Of a DNA stretch of 64,000 nucleotides, positions 24,739 through 33,958 are shown piece after piece. Origin of the DNA: Georgenia sp. M64 (GTDB lineage Bacteria > Actinomycetota > Actinomycetes > Actinomycetales > Actinomycetaceae); contig NZ_CP145809.1 of assembly GCF_038049925.1 (NCBI RefSeq), forward strand, positions 3,568,599 through 3,632,598, read 5' to 3'. The notes beneath the pieces are model-generated. The model was not told where the DNA came from. It searched no databases and worked only from the letters and a program-made list of their open reading frames with translations. A program made the translations under genes and the position numbers. Numbering within the stretch: position 1 is the stretch's first letter; every line of letters starts with the position of its first letter.

Positions 24739-26034
24739 ATGCGTGTGGCTGTGGTTGCTCTCGGAAAGATTGGTCTTCCACTGGCGGTGCAGTTTGCCGA
24801 GGCCGGGCACGAGGTGATCGGGGTGGACGTGCAGGAGGCGGTGGTGGACCTGGTTAACGCGGGCGTCGAGCCGTTCCCGGGGGAGAAACACCTGCAGGAA
24901 AAGCTTTCGGTGCTCGTCGACGCGGGGCGGCTGCGCGCGACCGCGAAGTACGGTGATGCCATCCCAAGCGCGGACGCAGTGGTTGTTGTGGTGCCGCTCT
25001 TCGTGAACGACGAGACGTGGGTGCCGGACTTTACGTGGATGGACGCCGCGACGCGGTCGCTGGCCGAGCACCTCACCGCAGGGACTTTGGTCTCGTACGA
25101 AACGACCCTGCCGGTTGGGACCACCCGGACCAGGTGGAAGCCACTGATCGAGGAGATCTCCGGCCTGAATGAGGGAGAAGACTTCCACCTGGTCTTCTCC
25201 CCGGAGCGGGTGCTTACCGGGCGCGTGTTCGCTGACCTGCGCCGCTATCCCAAGCTTGTGGGTGGACTGTCCGAGGAGGGCACCGCGCGGGCGGTGGAGT
25301 TCTACGAGGCCGTCCTGTCCTTCGATCAGCGTGCAGACCTGGCCCGGCCGAACGGGGTGTGGGACATGGGCACCGCGGAGGCGGCAGAGATGGCGAAGCT
25401 CGCCGAGACTACTTACCGGGACGTCAACATCGGGCTGGCGAACCAGTTCGCGCTATTCGCTGACAAGGTCGGAATCGACGTGTATAGAGTAATCGAGGCG
25501 TGCAACTCCCAGCCATATTCCCACATCCACCGTCCCGGGATCGCGGTGGGCGGGCACTGCATCCCGGTCTACCCGCGCCTGTACCTGTCCACCGACCCTG
25601 ACGCGTCGATCGTGCGCACGGCCCGCCAGTCCAACGCGGGCATGCCCGCCCACGTGGTCGCCCGGGCAGCGGAGGTCCTGGGGGACCTCACCGGGCTGCG
25701 AGCCCTTGTTCTCGGCGCCTCCTACCGCGGCAGGGTCAAGGAGACGGCGTTCTCCGGTGTCTTCGCCACCGTCGACGCTCTGCGGTCACGCGGGGCAGTC
25801 GTGACGGTGCACGACCCGATGTACTCCGACGACGAGCTCGCCGCCCACGGATGGGAGCCTTACCACCTCGGCGAGAACGTCGACCTGGCCATCGTCCAGG
25901 CCGACCACCCCGAGTACGCCGCCCTGACCCCCGCCGACCTGCCCGGTGTCCGGCTGCTCTTCGACGGCCGCGGCGTCACCGATGCCGCCCGGTGGATCGG
26001 GACCCCGCGCCTAGTCATCGGCGGCGGGCAATGA
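24739..26034 (+). CDS. UDP-N-acetyl-hexosamine 6-dehydrogenase (WbpA/WecC-like)
   Basis: This 431-residue nucleotide-sugar dehydrogenase opens MRVAVVALGKIGLPLAVQFA (Rossmann) and has LVSYETTLPVGTTR, VFSPERVLTGRV, KLAETTYRDVNIGLANQFA, and the catalytic Cys274 in AVGGHCIPVYP. It performs a two-step NAD oxidation of C6 to a uronic acid. With WbpD/E/B-type genes immediately downstream, the likely substrate is UDP-GlcNAc, as for WbpA; WecC-type oxidation of UDP-ManNAc is the alternative. ATG 24739 follows AAGGGG. High G+C returns abruptly here and lasts through 28.8 kb. Confidence 0.92.
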   Translation: MRVAVVALGKIGLPLAVQFAEAGHEVIGVDVQEAVVDLVNAGVEPFPGEKHLQEKLSVLVDAGRLRATAKYGDAIPSADAVVVVVPLFVNDETWVPDFTWMDAATRSLAEHLTAGTLVSYETTLPVGTTRTRWKPLIEEISGLNEGEDFHLVFSPERVLTGRVFADLRRYPKLVGGLSEEGTARAVEFYEAVLSFDQRADLARPNGVWDMGTAEAAEMAKLAETTYRDVNIGLANQFALFADKVGIDVYRVIEACNSQPYSHIHRPGIAVGGHCIPVYPRLYLSTDPDASIVRTARQSNAGMPAHVVARAAEVLGDLTGLRALVLGASYRGRVKETAFSGVFATVDALRSRGAVVTVHDPMYSDDELAAHGWEPYHLGENVDLAIVQADHPEYAALTPADLPGVRLLFDGRGVTDAARWIGTPRLVIGGGQ

Positions 26035-26639
26035 GTGACGCTGAAGCGACTCGGATCGTGGAGAGCGCGGACGTCTCGTCCAAAGCAGTGATCGGAGCGG
26101 GGTCGTCGGTGTGGCACCTGGCTCAGGTGCGTGAGGACGCCGTGCTCGGGGAAGGCTGCGTCGTCGGGCGCGGCGCCTACATCGGAACTGGCGTACGGAT
26201 GGGCAAGAACTGCAAGGTCCAGAATTACGCACTCGTATACGAGCCGGCCGAGCTCGCCGACGGGGTCTTCATCGGTCCAGCGGTGATTCTGACGAATGAC
26301 ACCTTTCCTCGGGCCGTGAACCCGGACGGGTCGTTGAAGTCGGCCCATGACTGGGAGCCAGTCGGGGTAGCGGTGGGCGAAGGGGCGTCGGTCGGCGCAC
26401 GGGCGGTGTGCGTCGCTCCGGTACGGATCGGCGCCTGGGCGATGGTCGCGGCCGGCGCGGTGGTGACGAGGGATGTCCCGGCGCACGCCCTGGTGGCCGG
26501 CGTGCCAGCACGGCGGATTGGCTGGGTCGGGAAGTCCGGGATCAGGCTTGAACCGGTAGGGGAGAATCGCTGGCGGTGCCCGCAGACGAGGCAGCTGTAC
26601 GAGACGTTCGAGGACACAATCAGAGAGGTACGGGGCTGA
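26031..26639 (+). CDS. UDP-3-amino-sugar N-acetyltransferase (WbpD/WlbB-like)
   Basis: This 202-residue left-handed beta-helix acyltransferase starts at ATG 26031 in an ATGA overlap. Hexapeptide-repeat turns run from VIGAGSSVWHLAQVREDAVLG to GAVVTRDVPAHALVAGVPARRIGWVG. The NYALVYEPAELADGVFIGP block is shared with WbpD-type enzymes, which acetylate the 3-amino group of UDP-GlcNAc(3NH2)A using acetyl-CoA. A short C-terminal zinc-ribbon-like tail (RWRCPQTRQLYE) has only one Cys, so no zinc site is claimed. Confidence 0.88.
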   Translation: MSDAEATRIVESADVSSKAVIGAGSSVWHLAQVREDAVLGEGCVVGRGAYIGTGVRMGKNCKVQNYALVYEPAELADGVFIGPAVILTNDTFPRAVNPDGSLKSAHDWEPVGVAVGEGASVGARAVCVAPVRIGAWAMVAAGAVVTRDVPAHALVAGVPARRIGWVGKSGIRLEPVGENRWRCPQTRQLYETFEDTIREVRG

Positions 26640-27754
26640 TGAAGCTAGAGATGATTCCCGCGGCGAGGCCAATCATCGGGGAGGACGAGCGGGTCGCGGT
26701 CGACCGGGTGCTCGCCTCGGGGATGGTGGCCCAGGGTCCGGAGGTGGCGGCCTTCGAGACCGAGTTCGCCGAGTACATTGTGCAGGGGCGGGAGTGTGTG
26801 GCGGTGAACTCCGGCACCTCGGGTCTGCACCTGGGGCTCCTCGCGGCCGGAATCGGGCAGGGGGACGAGGTCATCGTGCCCTCGTTCACTTTCGCCGCGA
26901 CCGCAAACTCCGTTGCACTGACCGGCGCCACGCCGGTGTTCGCGGACATCGAGCCGCACCACTTTTGCTTGTCCCCGGCCGCGGTGCGCGCGGCGGTAAC
27001 GGAGCGGACAAAGGCGATCATGCCGGTGCACTTGTACGGGCACCCGGCGAACATGCCCGAACTCCTCGCAATCGCCGAGGAGTTCGGGCTGATGGTGTTT
27101 GAGGACGCCGCCCAGGCCCACGGCGCCTCCCTGTACGAGCGACGGGTCGGCACATTCGGCGACTTCGGGATGTTCTCGCTGTACCCGACGAAGAACATGA
27201 CCTCCGGGGAGGGTGGGATGGTCTCCTGCGCCACGCCCGAATTTGCCCGGCGGGTTCGGCTACTGCGCAACCAGGGCATGGACCGCCAGTACGCCAATGA
27301 GATAGTCGGGTTGAACAACCGGATGACAGACATCCACGCCGCGATCGGCCGGGTTCAGCTAACTAAGCTCGACGCCTGGACTAAACAGCGTCAGGACAAC
27401 GCCGCGTTCCTGGACGGCCACCTCCAAGGTGTTACCACCCCGTCGGTCGCGGCGGGTGCTATGCACGTCTACCACCAGTACACGATCCGCATCCCCGGTG
27501 CCGCTGGGGCAGAGCGCGACCGAATCGTGACCGCGCTGCGCCAAGAGCACCAGGTCGGATCCGGGGTGTACTATCCAATCCCAAATCACCGCCTTCAGTC
27601 CCTGGCCGAGTATGCGCTGGGTCTAGAGCTTCCGGAGACAGAGCGCGCGGCAGCAGAGGTCATCTCGTTGCCGGTCCACCCCTCCCTTAGTACCGGGGAC
27701 CTCGAGCGGATCGTCTCCGCCGTAAACATCGTCGTGGCGAAGGCAGGTGCCTGA
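26639..27754 (+). CDS. PLP-dependent sugar aminotransferase (WbpE/WlbC-like)
   Basis: This 371-residue DegT/DnrJ-type enzyme starts at ATG 26639, overlapping the acetyltransferase TGA by one base. Marks: EVAAFETEFAEY, AVNSGTSGLHLGL, GDEVIVPSFTFAATANSV, FEDAAQAHGA (PLP-ring Asp), and the Schiff-base Lys185 in SLYPTKNMTSGEGG. It would transaminate the 3-keto group of UDP-3-keto-GlcNAcA, the step between the neighbouring oxidoreductase and acetyltransferase. Confidence 0.92.
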   Translation: MKLEMIPAARPIIGEDERVAVDRVLASGMVAQGPEVAAFETEFAEYIVQGRECVAVNSGTSGLHLGLLAAGIGQGDEVIVPSFTFAATANSVALTGATPVFADIEPHHFCLSPAAVRAAVTERTKAIMPVHLYGHPANMPELLAIAEEFGLMVFEDAAQAHGASLYERRVGTFGDFGMFSLYPTKNMTSGEGGMVSCATPEFARRVRLLRNQGMDRQYANEIVGLNNRMTDIHAAIGRVQLTKLDAWTKQRQDNAAFLDGHLQGVTTPSVAAGAMHVYHQYTIRIPGAAGAERDRIVTALRQEHQVGSGVYYPIPNHRLQSLAEYALGLELPETERAAAEVISLPVHPSLSTGDLERIVSAVNIVVAKAGA

Positions 27755-28805
27755 CGTGGGCGAAAGCAACGGCGCGCAGCACCCTACGATCCGGGTGGGC
27801 CTGATTGGGCTGGGCTCAATGGGCCGCCACCACGCCCGCGTCATACGGGAGACGCCAGGGATGGAGTTAGTCGCGGTCGCCGACCCGGCCGGAGACCGGT
27901 TCGGCGTCGCCCGGGAGCTGGCGGTCCTACCCGACGTCCACGCCCTCATCGACGCCGGAATCGACGCAGCGATGGTCGCGGTCCCGACGATCTACCACGA
28001 GGACGTCGCGTTATCCCTCGCGGCCGCAGGGGTGCACACAATGGTGGAGAAACCCATCGCGCACACCGCCAAGGCCGGCCAGCGCGTCGCGGACGCCTTC
28101 GAGGCCGCGGGTCTAGTTGGCGCGGTCGGCTACGTCGAGCGGTGCAATCCCGCCCTGCTTGAGATGCGCCGCCGGATCGCGGATGGGGAACTGGGCGAGG
28201 TTTATCAGATCGCCACCTCCCGACAGGGCCCCTTCCCGGGCCGCATCTCCGACGTTGGGGTGGTCAAGGACCTCGCCACCCACGACGTAGACCTCACTGC
28301 GTGGCTAGCCCAGTCCCCGTACCACAGCGTCTCGGCGCAGGTCACCCACCGCTCTGGGCGCGACCACGAAGACATGGTCGTCGCCGTCGGCCGCCTAACC
28401 AACGGGGTGATCGTGAACCACCTGGTGAACTGGCTCTCCCCCCGCAAGGAGCGCCAGACCGTTGTCACCGGCGAGCGCGGTGCCCTTGTGGCGAACACTG
28501 CGAGCGGCGATTTGACATTCTACGCCAATGGCACCACCGCCACACAATGGGACGCCGTCGCCGCCTTCCGTGGCGTCTCCGAGGGTGACGCCATCCGCTA
28601 TGCAATCAACAAGCGCGAACCTCTCCGCGTCGAGCAAGAGAACTTCCGGGACACAATTAACGGCAATACCGCCACCACCGTGAGCATGTTCGAGGGCGTC
28701 CACACCCTCACCGTCGTCGAAGCCCTTCTCGAGTCGAGCCAGAACCGCGCAATGCCCATCGAACCCGCGACCTACTCTTCGAGGAACCAAGAGGTCTCGC
28801 CCTAG
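27747..28805 (+). CDS. Gfo/Idh/MocA oxidoreductase (WbpB/WlbA-like)
   Basis: This roughly 350-residue NAD-dependent enzyme has VGLIGLGSMGRHHARV near its start, the family signature EKPIAHT (Glu-Lys-Pro), GYVERCNPAL, and DLATHDVDL with the catalytic-site His/Asp. WbpB-type enzymes oxidise C3 of UDP-GlcNAcA. GTG 27747 overlaps the previous gene by 8 bp; GTG 27756, one base after that stop, is also plausible. Last of the four G+C-rich pathway genes. Confidence 0.9.
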   Translation: MPDVGESNGAQHPTIRVGLIGLGSMGRHHARVIRETPGMELVAVADPAGDRFGVARELAVLPDVHALIDAGIDAAMVAVPTIYHEDVALSLAAAGVHTMVEKPIAHTAKAGQRVADAFEAAGLVGAVGYVERCNPALLEMRRRIADGELGEVYQIATSRQGPFPGRISDVGVVKDLATHDVDLTAWLAQSPYHSVSAQVTHRSGRDHEDMVVAVGRLTNGVIVNHLVNWLSPRKERQTVVTGERGALVANTASGDLTFYANGTTATQWDAVAAFRGVSEGDAIRYAINKREPLRVEQENFRDTINGNTATTVSMFEGVHTLTVVEALLESSQNRAMPIEPATYSSRNQEVSP

Positions 28806-28839
28806 CAGGACACTCCCGGGTCAACGCGAGAGACAGAGC

Positions 28840-30018
28840 ATGCCACCCACAACCAACCACAGGACGAGAGTGCACGTACTTCTACTTTCGAACATATTCC
28901 CCACGAGCGTTTCCCCTAATGGCGGAACCTTTATCACCGCCCGAATTCGCGCCCTGCGAAACGAGGGTGTTAGGACTACTTCGGTAGCAATTCGTCCCAC
29001 CCATGTCGGGTCAGCGCGTTTGCTCAGAACGGTCCTTCGTCGGGACAGTACATCGCATCCTCTCGGTGACTTTACTGACTTGCCAGTCCCAGTTGGCCTG
29101 CGAGACCTCCTCTCGCTTCGAACGTTCCCGTCGAACCAGATCCTAGAGTCAGCAGCCGACGCGCTCGAAGCCCTCACCAAGGATGGCGATTTTGACCTCG
29201 TCCACGCCCACGGAATGTATAGCATTCCCGCAGGCGCCATAGCGCAACGCTTCGCCCGTAGGCGCAATCTACCTTTCGTCATCACGGCCCATGGGAGCGA
29301 CATCAACCGGCGAATGCCTAAAGCGAGCTCGGCCTACTCTCGCATATTGACGTCCGCCGACAAGACCATTTTCGTCAGCTCCGCCCTCCGCAAGCGCGCC
29401 ATTCAATTGGGGGCAGATTCGACTAATTCGATTGTCATAAACAATGGCGTAAACCTCGACGTATTCAGCATTAACGATACCCCTCGGGAACGCCATCTGA
29501 AACAACCGCTGATCCTATTCGTCGGCAATCTGATCGTCGTAAAGGGTGCAGACCGTCTGCCGCCTATTTTTCGTGCCATCAGGGCAGATATACCAAATGC
29601 CAGTTTCGCCGTCGTTGGCGACGGACCGTTGAGAAGCCGGCTCGAAACAGAAATGGCCGACCTCCCCGTAGAATTTGCAGGAGCCGTACCACAAGCGGAG
29701 GTGGCACGACACTTGGCGAGCGCCGACCTTCTGGTGATGCCCAGTCGCAGCGAGGGATACCCTTGCACCATCCTTGAGAGCTATGCCTGCGGAACCCCCG
29801 TGATAGCCACTAGTGTCGGCGGGGTGCCAGAAGCGATACACAACACAAATTATTTGGTGAACGACTCTGGGTCACTTCCAGCGCAGTTCGCGTCGCTCGC
29901 CCGCGACGTGTTGCACAGCCCTTCGCCGTACGAAGACCTGCAAAGTTACGCCCGCGCGCGTAGTTGGACCGCAATCGCGCGCCAAGAACTCTCAGTGTAT
30001 CAAGATCTCGTCGAGTAA
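28840..30018 (+). CDS. GT4 glycosyltransferase
   Basis: This 392-residue GT-B enzyme begins VHVLLLSNIFPTSVSPNGGTF, the GT4 donor/acceptor loop pattern. It has DLVHAHGMYSIPAG, VITAHGSDINRR, LFVGNLIVVKGADRLPP and the E-x7-E motif in REGYPCTILESYACGTPVI (split at the E residues). It would add one sugar to the lipid-linked repeat from the cytoplasmic side. G+C is again lower than in the four genes before it, marking a composition boundary near 28.8 kb. Sugar specificity cannot be read. Confidence 0.88.
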   Translation: MPPTTNHRTRVHVLLLSNIFPTSVSPNGGTFITARIRALRNEGVRTTSVAIRPTHVGSARLLRTVLRRDSTSHPLGDFTDLPVPVGLRDLLSLRTFPSNQILESAADALEALTKDGDFDLVHAHGMYSIPAGAIAQRFARRRNLPFVITAHGSDINRRMPKASSAYSRILTSADKTIFVSSALRKRAIQLGADSTNSIVINNGVNLDVFSINDTPRERHLKQPLILFVGNLIVVKGADRLPPIFRAIRADIPNASFAVVGDGPLRSRLETEMADLPVEFAGAVPQAEVARHLASADLLVMPSRSEGYPCTILESYACGTPVIATSVGGVPEAIHNTNYLVNDSGSLPAQFASLARDVLHSPSPYEDLQSYARARSWTAIARQELSVYQDLVE

Positions 30019-30055
30019 TGCCCCCTCTCATCCAACCGACCGCCAGGACCTTTCA

Positions 30056-31348
30056 GTGCGCATACTTATTATTTCGTACCACTACCCTCCTGCTAAAGCG
30101 ATTGGCGGCGCCCGCGTAGAGGGGTTCGCAAGATCACTGCTAGATGCGGGCCACGATGTCCGAGTTGTCACTGCCGGGCCGTCCGAACCTTCCGACGAGC
30201 GTGCCACCGCAATTCCACCTGAGAAAGTGTTCCGAGCTGCCCACTTGCGAAGAAGTAGCCGAGCGCAGACCGTTGCCGATGACCCCGGCGGGAACCCCTC
30301 CAAACGTACATCTTCGGCCCCTTTTCGGAAGGCACTGAAGCGCTGGCTTTATCGACTCTATCAACGCGCAATTGCCGTCCCCGACACAGCGGTAGATTGG
30401 GCACTCTCAGCTCGAGCGCTCGGTCGCAACATCACCCGCAACTGGAAGCCCGACATAATATTGGTCTCAGGCCCCCCCTTCTCGGCAATAGCCGCCGCAG
30501 TCTCGCTCAAGCGACTCACGCGAGCGGCATTGGTGGTCGACTATAGAGATCCCTGGACCCTTGGTGCGTACTATCCATTTGGCGCAGTGAGACGTACTTT
30601 CGATCGACAAATAGAACTCTTCCTGGGCGCACATTTTGACGCCATAACGACAGTTTCGTCACCGATAGCTGAACTACTTCACGACCTTCACGGCTTACGG
30701 GCGTCTGTTATTTTGAACGGGTACGATGAAGGTGCTGATTCGTTCCCGAGAGAATCCGAAGCGCAGGGACCACTGAGCTCAGCTCGGCTGAACATCCTGT
30801 ACGTTGGCAACGCCCTATACGCAGGTAGGCGCGACCCTTCACCACTGTTCCTTGCAGCCCGAGAACTTCAACTATCGCCTGACGATGTCAGGATTCATTT
30901 CCTCGGCACCGATAGCGATACAGTTCTGCGTTTCCCGGGAGCCCGAGACATAGAGGATCTTCTCGTCTTCCACCCGCCAGTAAGCCATCAAGACTCTCTG
31001 GCATTCCAACGACGTGCCGATTTGCTATTGCTGCTCCTATGGAACAATCCGGCCGAGCGCGGCGTCTACAGTGGAAAACTTTTCGAGTATATTGGCTCTG
31101 GGAGGCCGGTGCTGCTTATTGGCTATCAAAGGGGTGTCGCGGCAGCTCTGGTTGAACAGGAGCGCTTTGGCTTCGTGACGACCGACAAAGACAGCGTCAT
31201 AAGAGTGCTCCGCCGCGTCCTCGACGGACCCCAACTTCATTTCCCCGATTCTACAAATGAGCGGAGGAAGAAATACTCCCGCGACAAGCAGAACAAGGCC
31301 CTTATCCAACTCGTGACCTCTCTGCACTCAAATAGGCATGCGCAGTAG
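30056..31348 (+). CDS. Glycosyltransferase (WcaI-like GT4)
   Basis: This 430-residue GT-B protein starts at GTG 30056 (MRILIISYHYPPAKAIGGARVEG). HYPP..GG..R is typical of this GT4 subgroup. The middle contains VDYRDPWTLGAYYPFG and FDAITTVSSPIAELL; the C-terminal half has LNILYVGNALYAGRRDP and a weak donor-site region (AERGVYSGKLFEYIGSGRPVLL). Three residues separate it from the flippase gene. Substrate unknown. Confidence 0.82.
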   Translation: MRILIISYHYPPAKAIGGARVEGFARSLLDAGHDVRVVTAGPSEPSDERATAIPPEKVFRAAHLRRSSRAQTVADDPGGNPSKRTSSAPFRKALKRWLYRLYQRAIAVPDTAVDWALSARALGRNITRNWKPDIILVSGPPFSAIAAAVSLKRLTRAALVVDYRDPWTLGAYYPFGAVRRTFDRQIELFLGAHFDAITTVSSPIAELLHDLHGLRASVILNGYDEGADSFPRESEAQGPLSSARLNILYVGNALYAGRRDPSPLFLAARELQLSPDDVRIHFLGTDSDTVLRFPGARDIEDLLVFHPPVSHQDSLAFQRRADLLLLLLWNNPAERGVYSGKLFEYIGSGRPVLLIGYQRGVAAALVEQERFGFVTTDKDSVIRVLRRVLDGPQLHFPDSTNERRKKYSRDKQNKALIQLVTSLHSNRHAQ

Positions 31349-31350
31349 TC

Positions 31351-32625
31351 ATGAATAGACTTTGGCGGTTCCTGACACATAACACCACTATTCGGAACCT
31401 TGGACACGTTTCGGCAGGGAATCTGCTAGCGCAAATACTCGCACTATTGACGGTACCCTTACTGACGCGACTTTACGCACCAGTAGATTACGGCGCCGCT
31501 ACGCTATACACGGCCATCGTTACCATAGGCGCCGTGGCAGCCACCGCCCGGTATGAGCGCGCAATACCCCTCATCGAGAGCGGGGTACCCGGGGACGAAG
31601 AAGTCAACGCGGTGGCACAGTTGGCCGCTCGCGTACTTTTCATCTCATCTGGGTTACTCTTCGTGCTCCTAACATCATTGGTACTGACCGGACACAACCC
31701 GTGGGACGATTCACTAGGACAACTTGCGCTTCTCCTACCTCTAGGTGTCACGTTCGCAGGCGGGTTCCAGATCCTGAACTTTCTGGCTATTCGCGATAAT
31801 GCCTTTCGCGAGATGGGCCAAGCGACGGGTATACGTGCCGTGGTGGCATACGCGGTTCAGTTAGCTCTTGGCCTCATCGCTCCAACACGCTTCAGCCTTG
31901 TGGCTGGATCGACCTTAGGGGACGTGGCCTCCACGGTTCGCCTCCTTCGAATGCGACCACGGCTCACAACGCGACTTAACCTGCGGCAACTTGCACCCCA
32001 CGCGCGTAAACATGCTCGCTTTCCAAAGTTTGAGATGCCGTTTGCACTTGCTAACGCCATCTCGTGGTCGGGCGTTGTCATACTGTTGGAGATCTTCTAT
32101 TCTACTTCGGAGGTGGGGGCATACGGCGTGGCGTACCGCGTGCTCGCCTTACCCGCCGCTGTCTTCGGAGCGGCCGTCGGGCACGTTTATCTCCGAAAGG
32201 CCGCGCTCTTGCGACCACAAGGTGAAGCAGCTTGGGCGCTATACCTGAGAACGCTCCGTTGGATGCTGGTAAGCTCAGTGCCGCTTTTTGTTCTTCTGGC
32301 AGTTATTGCCCCCCGAGCCCTTCCTGCCCTCCTCGGTCCAGCCTGGTCGGACGTAGGCGCCTATGTATTAGCGCTCGCCCCGGTAATCTGGGCACGCTTC
32401 ATCGGGAGTCCGCTGACCGGCGTGTACTCCGTGTATGGGCACCAGCGAATGCTGTTCTTATGGCAATTGGTAAGCCTTGGTGTCACATTGGGTACACTCC
32501 TTACCGCAAGCCAGCTCGGTATGGCAGCGCCTACGGCCTTGACGCTCTTTGCCGTCGCGGGAGTCGGTACATACGCACTAATGGGGGTCGGCTCCGCATG
32601 GATCGTAAAGAGCAACACGCCTTGA
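31351..32625 (+). CDS. Polysaccharide repeat-unit flippase (Wzx-like, MOP superfamily)
   Basis: This 424-residue integral membrane protein has about twelve hydrophobic segments and few charged loops. It opens NTTIRNLGHVSAGNLLAQILALLTVPLLTR (in two segments), the usual MOP start, with RLYAPVDYGAATLY next. It would move undecaprenyl-linked repeat units across the membrane. The next gene begins within its 3' end, indicating coupled translation. Confidence 0.85.
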   Translation: MNRLWRFLTHNTTIRNLGHVSAGNLLAQILALLTVPLLTRLYAPVDYGAATLYTAIVTIGAVAATARYERAIPLIESGVPGDEEVNAVAQLAARVLFISSGLLFVLLTSLVLTGHNPWDDSLGQLALLLPLGVTFAGGFQILNFLAIRDNAFREMGQATGIRAVVAYAVQLALGLIAPTRFSLVAGSTLGDVASTVRLLRMRPRLTTRLNLRQLAPHARKHARFPKFEMPFALANAISWSGVVILLEIFYSTSEVGAYGVAYRVLALPAAVFGAAVGHVYLRKAALLRPQGEAAWALYLRTLRWMLVSSVPLFVLLAVIAPRALPALLGPAWSDVGAYVLALAPVIWARFIGSPLTGVYSVYGHQRMLFLWQLVSLGVTLGTLLTASQLGMAAPTALTLFAVAGVGTYALMGVGSAWIVKSNTP

Positions 32626-33896
32626 CTTCGTTGACGTCATCGGCTAAGTATTGGGGCGGGATTCCAGCCACGGCGCTGCCGCGGGATGTGAGCGAAATGC
32701 TTGCACTCGCTTATATTGGCGCAATTCCCTTCGCCATCTATCCGTCCGCCCTTGGTCGTTCTCTTGTAGCCATTTTCTCCGCGCCATTCATGATCGTATG
32801 GACGTTAGAGAAACTTCGATCACAGGAACTCGTTCGCGTACGACCATTTCCGATGGCTCTCATCGGACTCTTTTGTGGCTGGGCAGCATTGACGGGCTTT
32901 TGGGCTTCCACTGAAGCTCCCGTCTTGTCGGCGGTGCTTTCATTGATGTGGAGTGCAGCGACGACGGTGGCTATAGCTGATGTTCTATCTCGGCTCTGGC
33001 TATCTGCACTGGTCAGCTTGAGTGCGGGCGCTATGCTACTTTCCACGATTGTGTTGATTTCCCCTCAAACGATTAGCGGGAGAGCCAACCTCGGCGGAAT
33101 TGACGAGAACCTGACCTCGTTCGTCCTCAGTGTCGGGGCTGGCGCCGGACTCTTCTTGTTTCAAGCCGTCAAGAGTCGACTAGGTCGCTGGATTGCGGGC
33201 GCGGGGCTGCTTCTCATAGGGCTCGCCGTCTTGTACACAGGGTCGCGGACCGGAGTGGTCGCAACAGGATTAATGGCCGTTGCAACCGCGCTGTTTGCCG
33301 TATCGAGCGGTTCCGGACGTGGCATTCGAGCAGCGCTGGCGCTTTTCGCGGCCCTGACACTTATCGGCTCACTCGCCAGTTCTTACGACTTGATGCCGCG
33401 CCGTATACAGCAGTTCCTAGGTGGCGAAGCGGACGGCATAAACGATTCTGGACGCGGCGAGATTTCAGATCTATTTCTTCGAACCGTAGACAGGTGGTTC
33501 ATCGCGGGCGTCGGATACAGTTCTGACGCGCACTATTTGGCAGGTACCGAAGGAATATACCGTAACGCGCATGGCATTTTCTGGAAGACTTGGGTGGAGC
33601 TGGGCATCATCGGTGTCCTCATACTCAGTGCCATAGTGGGCGCCGCTGTGATTTCTAGCTTTCAGTTGCCGAGTCGCCGGGCGGTCTGGCTGATGATGAT
33701 AACATTGACTTGTTTTGGCCTAACTCTAGGCGGACTGTCGGTTGACGCTTTCTGGCTCGTCGTGTCTTTTGCCATTGCATGTCCGAGCGGGCACTCAGCA
33801 TCTGTTTATGCTAGCGACCGGACCAACTTTCCCTCAACCAGCAGACGACATTTTGGATCCACGCGCGAGCAGATGCCGTCCGATTCATGTCTTTAG
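32598..33896 (+). CDS. Wzy-like polysaccharide polymerase / O-antigen ligase family
   Basis: This 432-residue polytopic protein starts at ATG 32598, 28 bp inside the flippase gene. The family motif pair is visible: LYTGSRTGVVATGL, and later a large external loop GVGYSSDAHYLAG...YRNAHGIFWKTWVELGIIG, the Wzy_C/O-antigen ligase pattern with conserved Gly and His. It would join repeat units on the outer face. The last 40 residues are polar and poorly conserved in type. Polymerase rather than ligase is inferred from its place beside the flippase. Confidence 0.82.
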   Translation: MDRKEQHALTSLTSSAKYWGGIPATALPRDVSEMLALAYIGAIPFAIYPSALGRSLVAIFSAPFMIVWTLEKLRSQELVRVRPFPMALIGLFCGWAALTGFWASTEAPVLSAVLSLMWSAATTVAIADVLSRLWLSALVSLSAGAMLLSTIVLISPQTISGRANLGGIDENLTSFVLSVGAGAGLFLFQAVKSRLGRWIAGAGLLLIGLAVLYTGSRTGVVATGLMAVATALFAVSSGSGRGIRAALALFAALTLIGSLASSYDLMPRRIQQFLGGEADGINDSGRGEISDLFLRTVDRWFIAGVGYSSDAHYLAGTEGIYRNAHGIFWKTWVELGIIGVLILSAIVGAAVISSFQLPSRRAVWLMMITLTCFGLTLGGLSVDAFWLVVSFAIACPSGHSASVYASDRTNFPSTSRRHFGSTREQMPSDSCL

Positions 33897-33958
33897 GCAT
33901 CGGCAGTGTGTGTGCCGAGTAATTGAGACTCGTACCCGACTTAAGCGGAGGCATCATT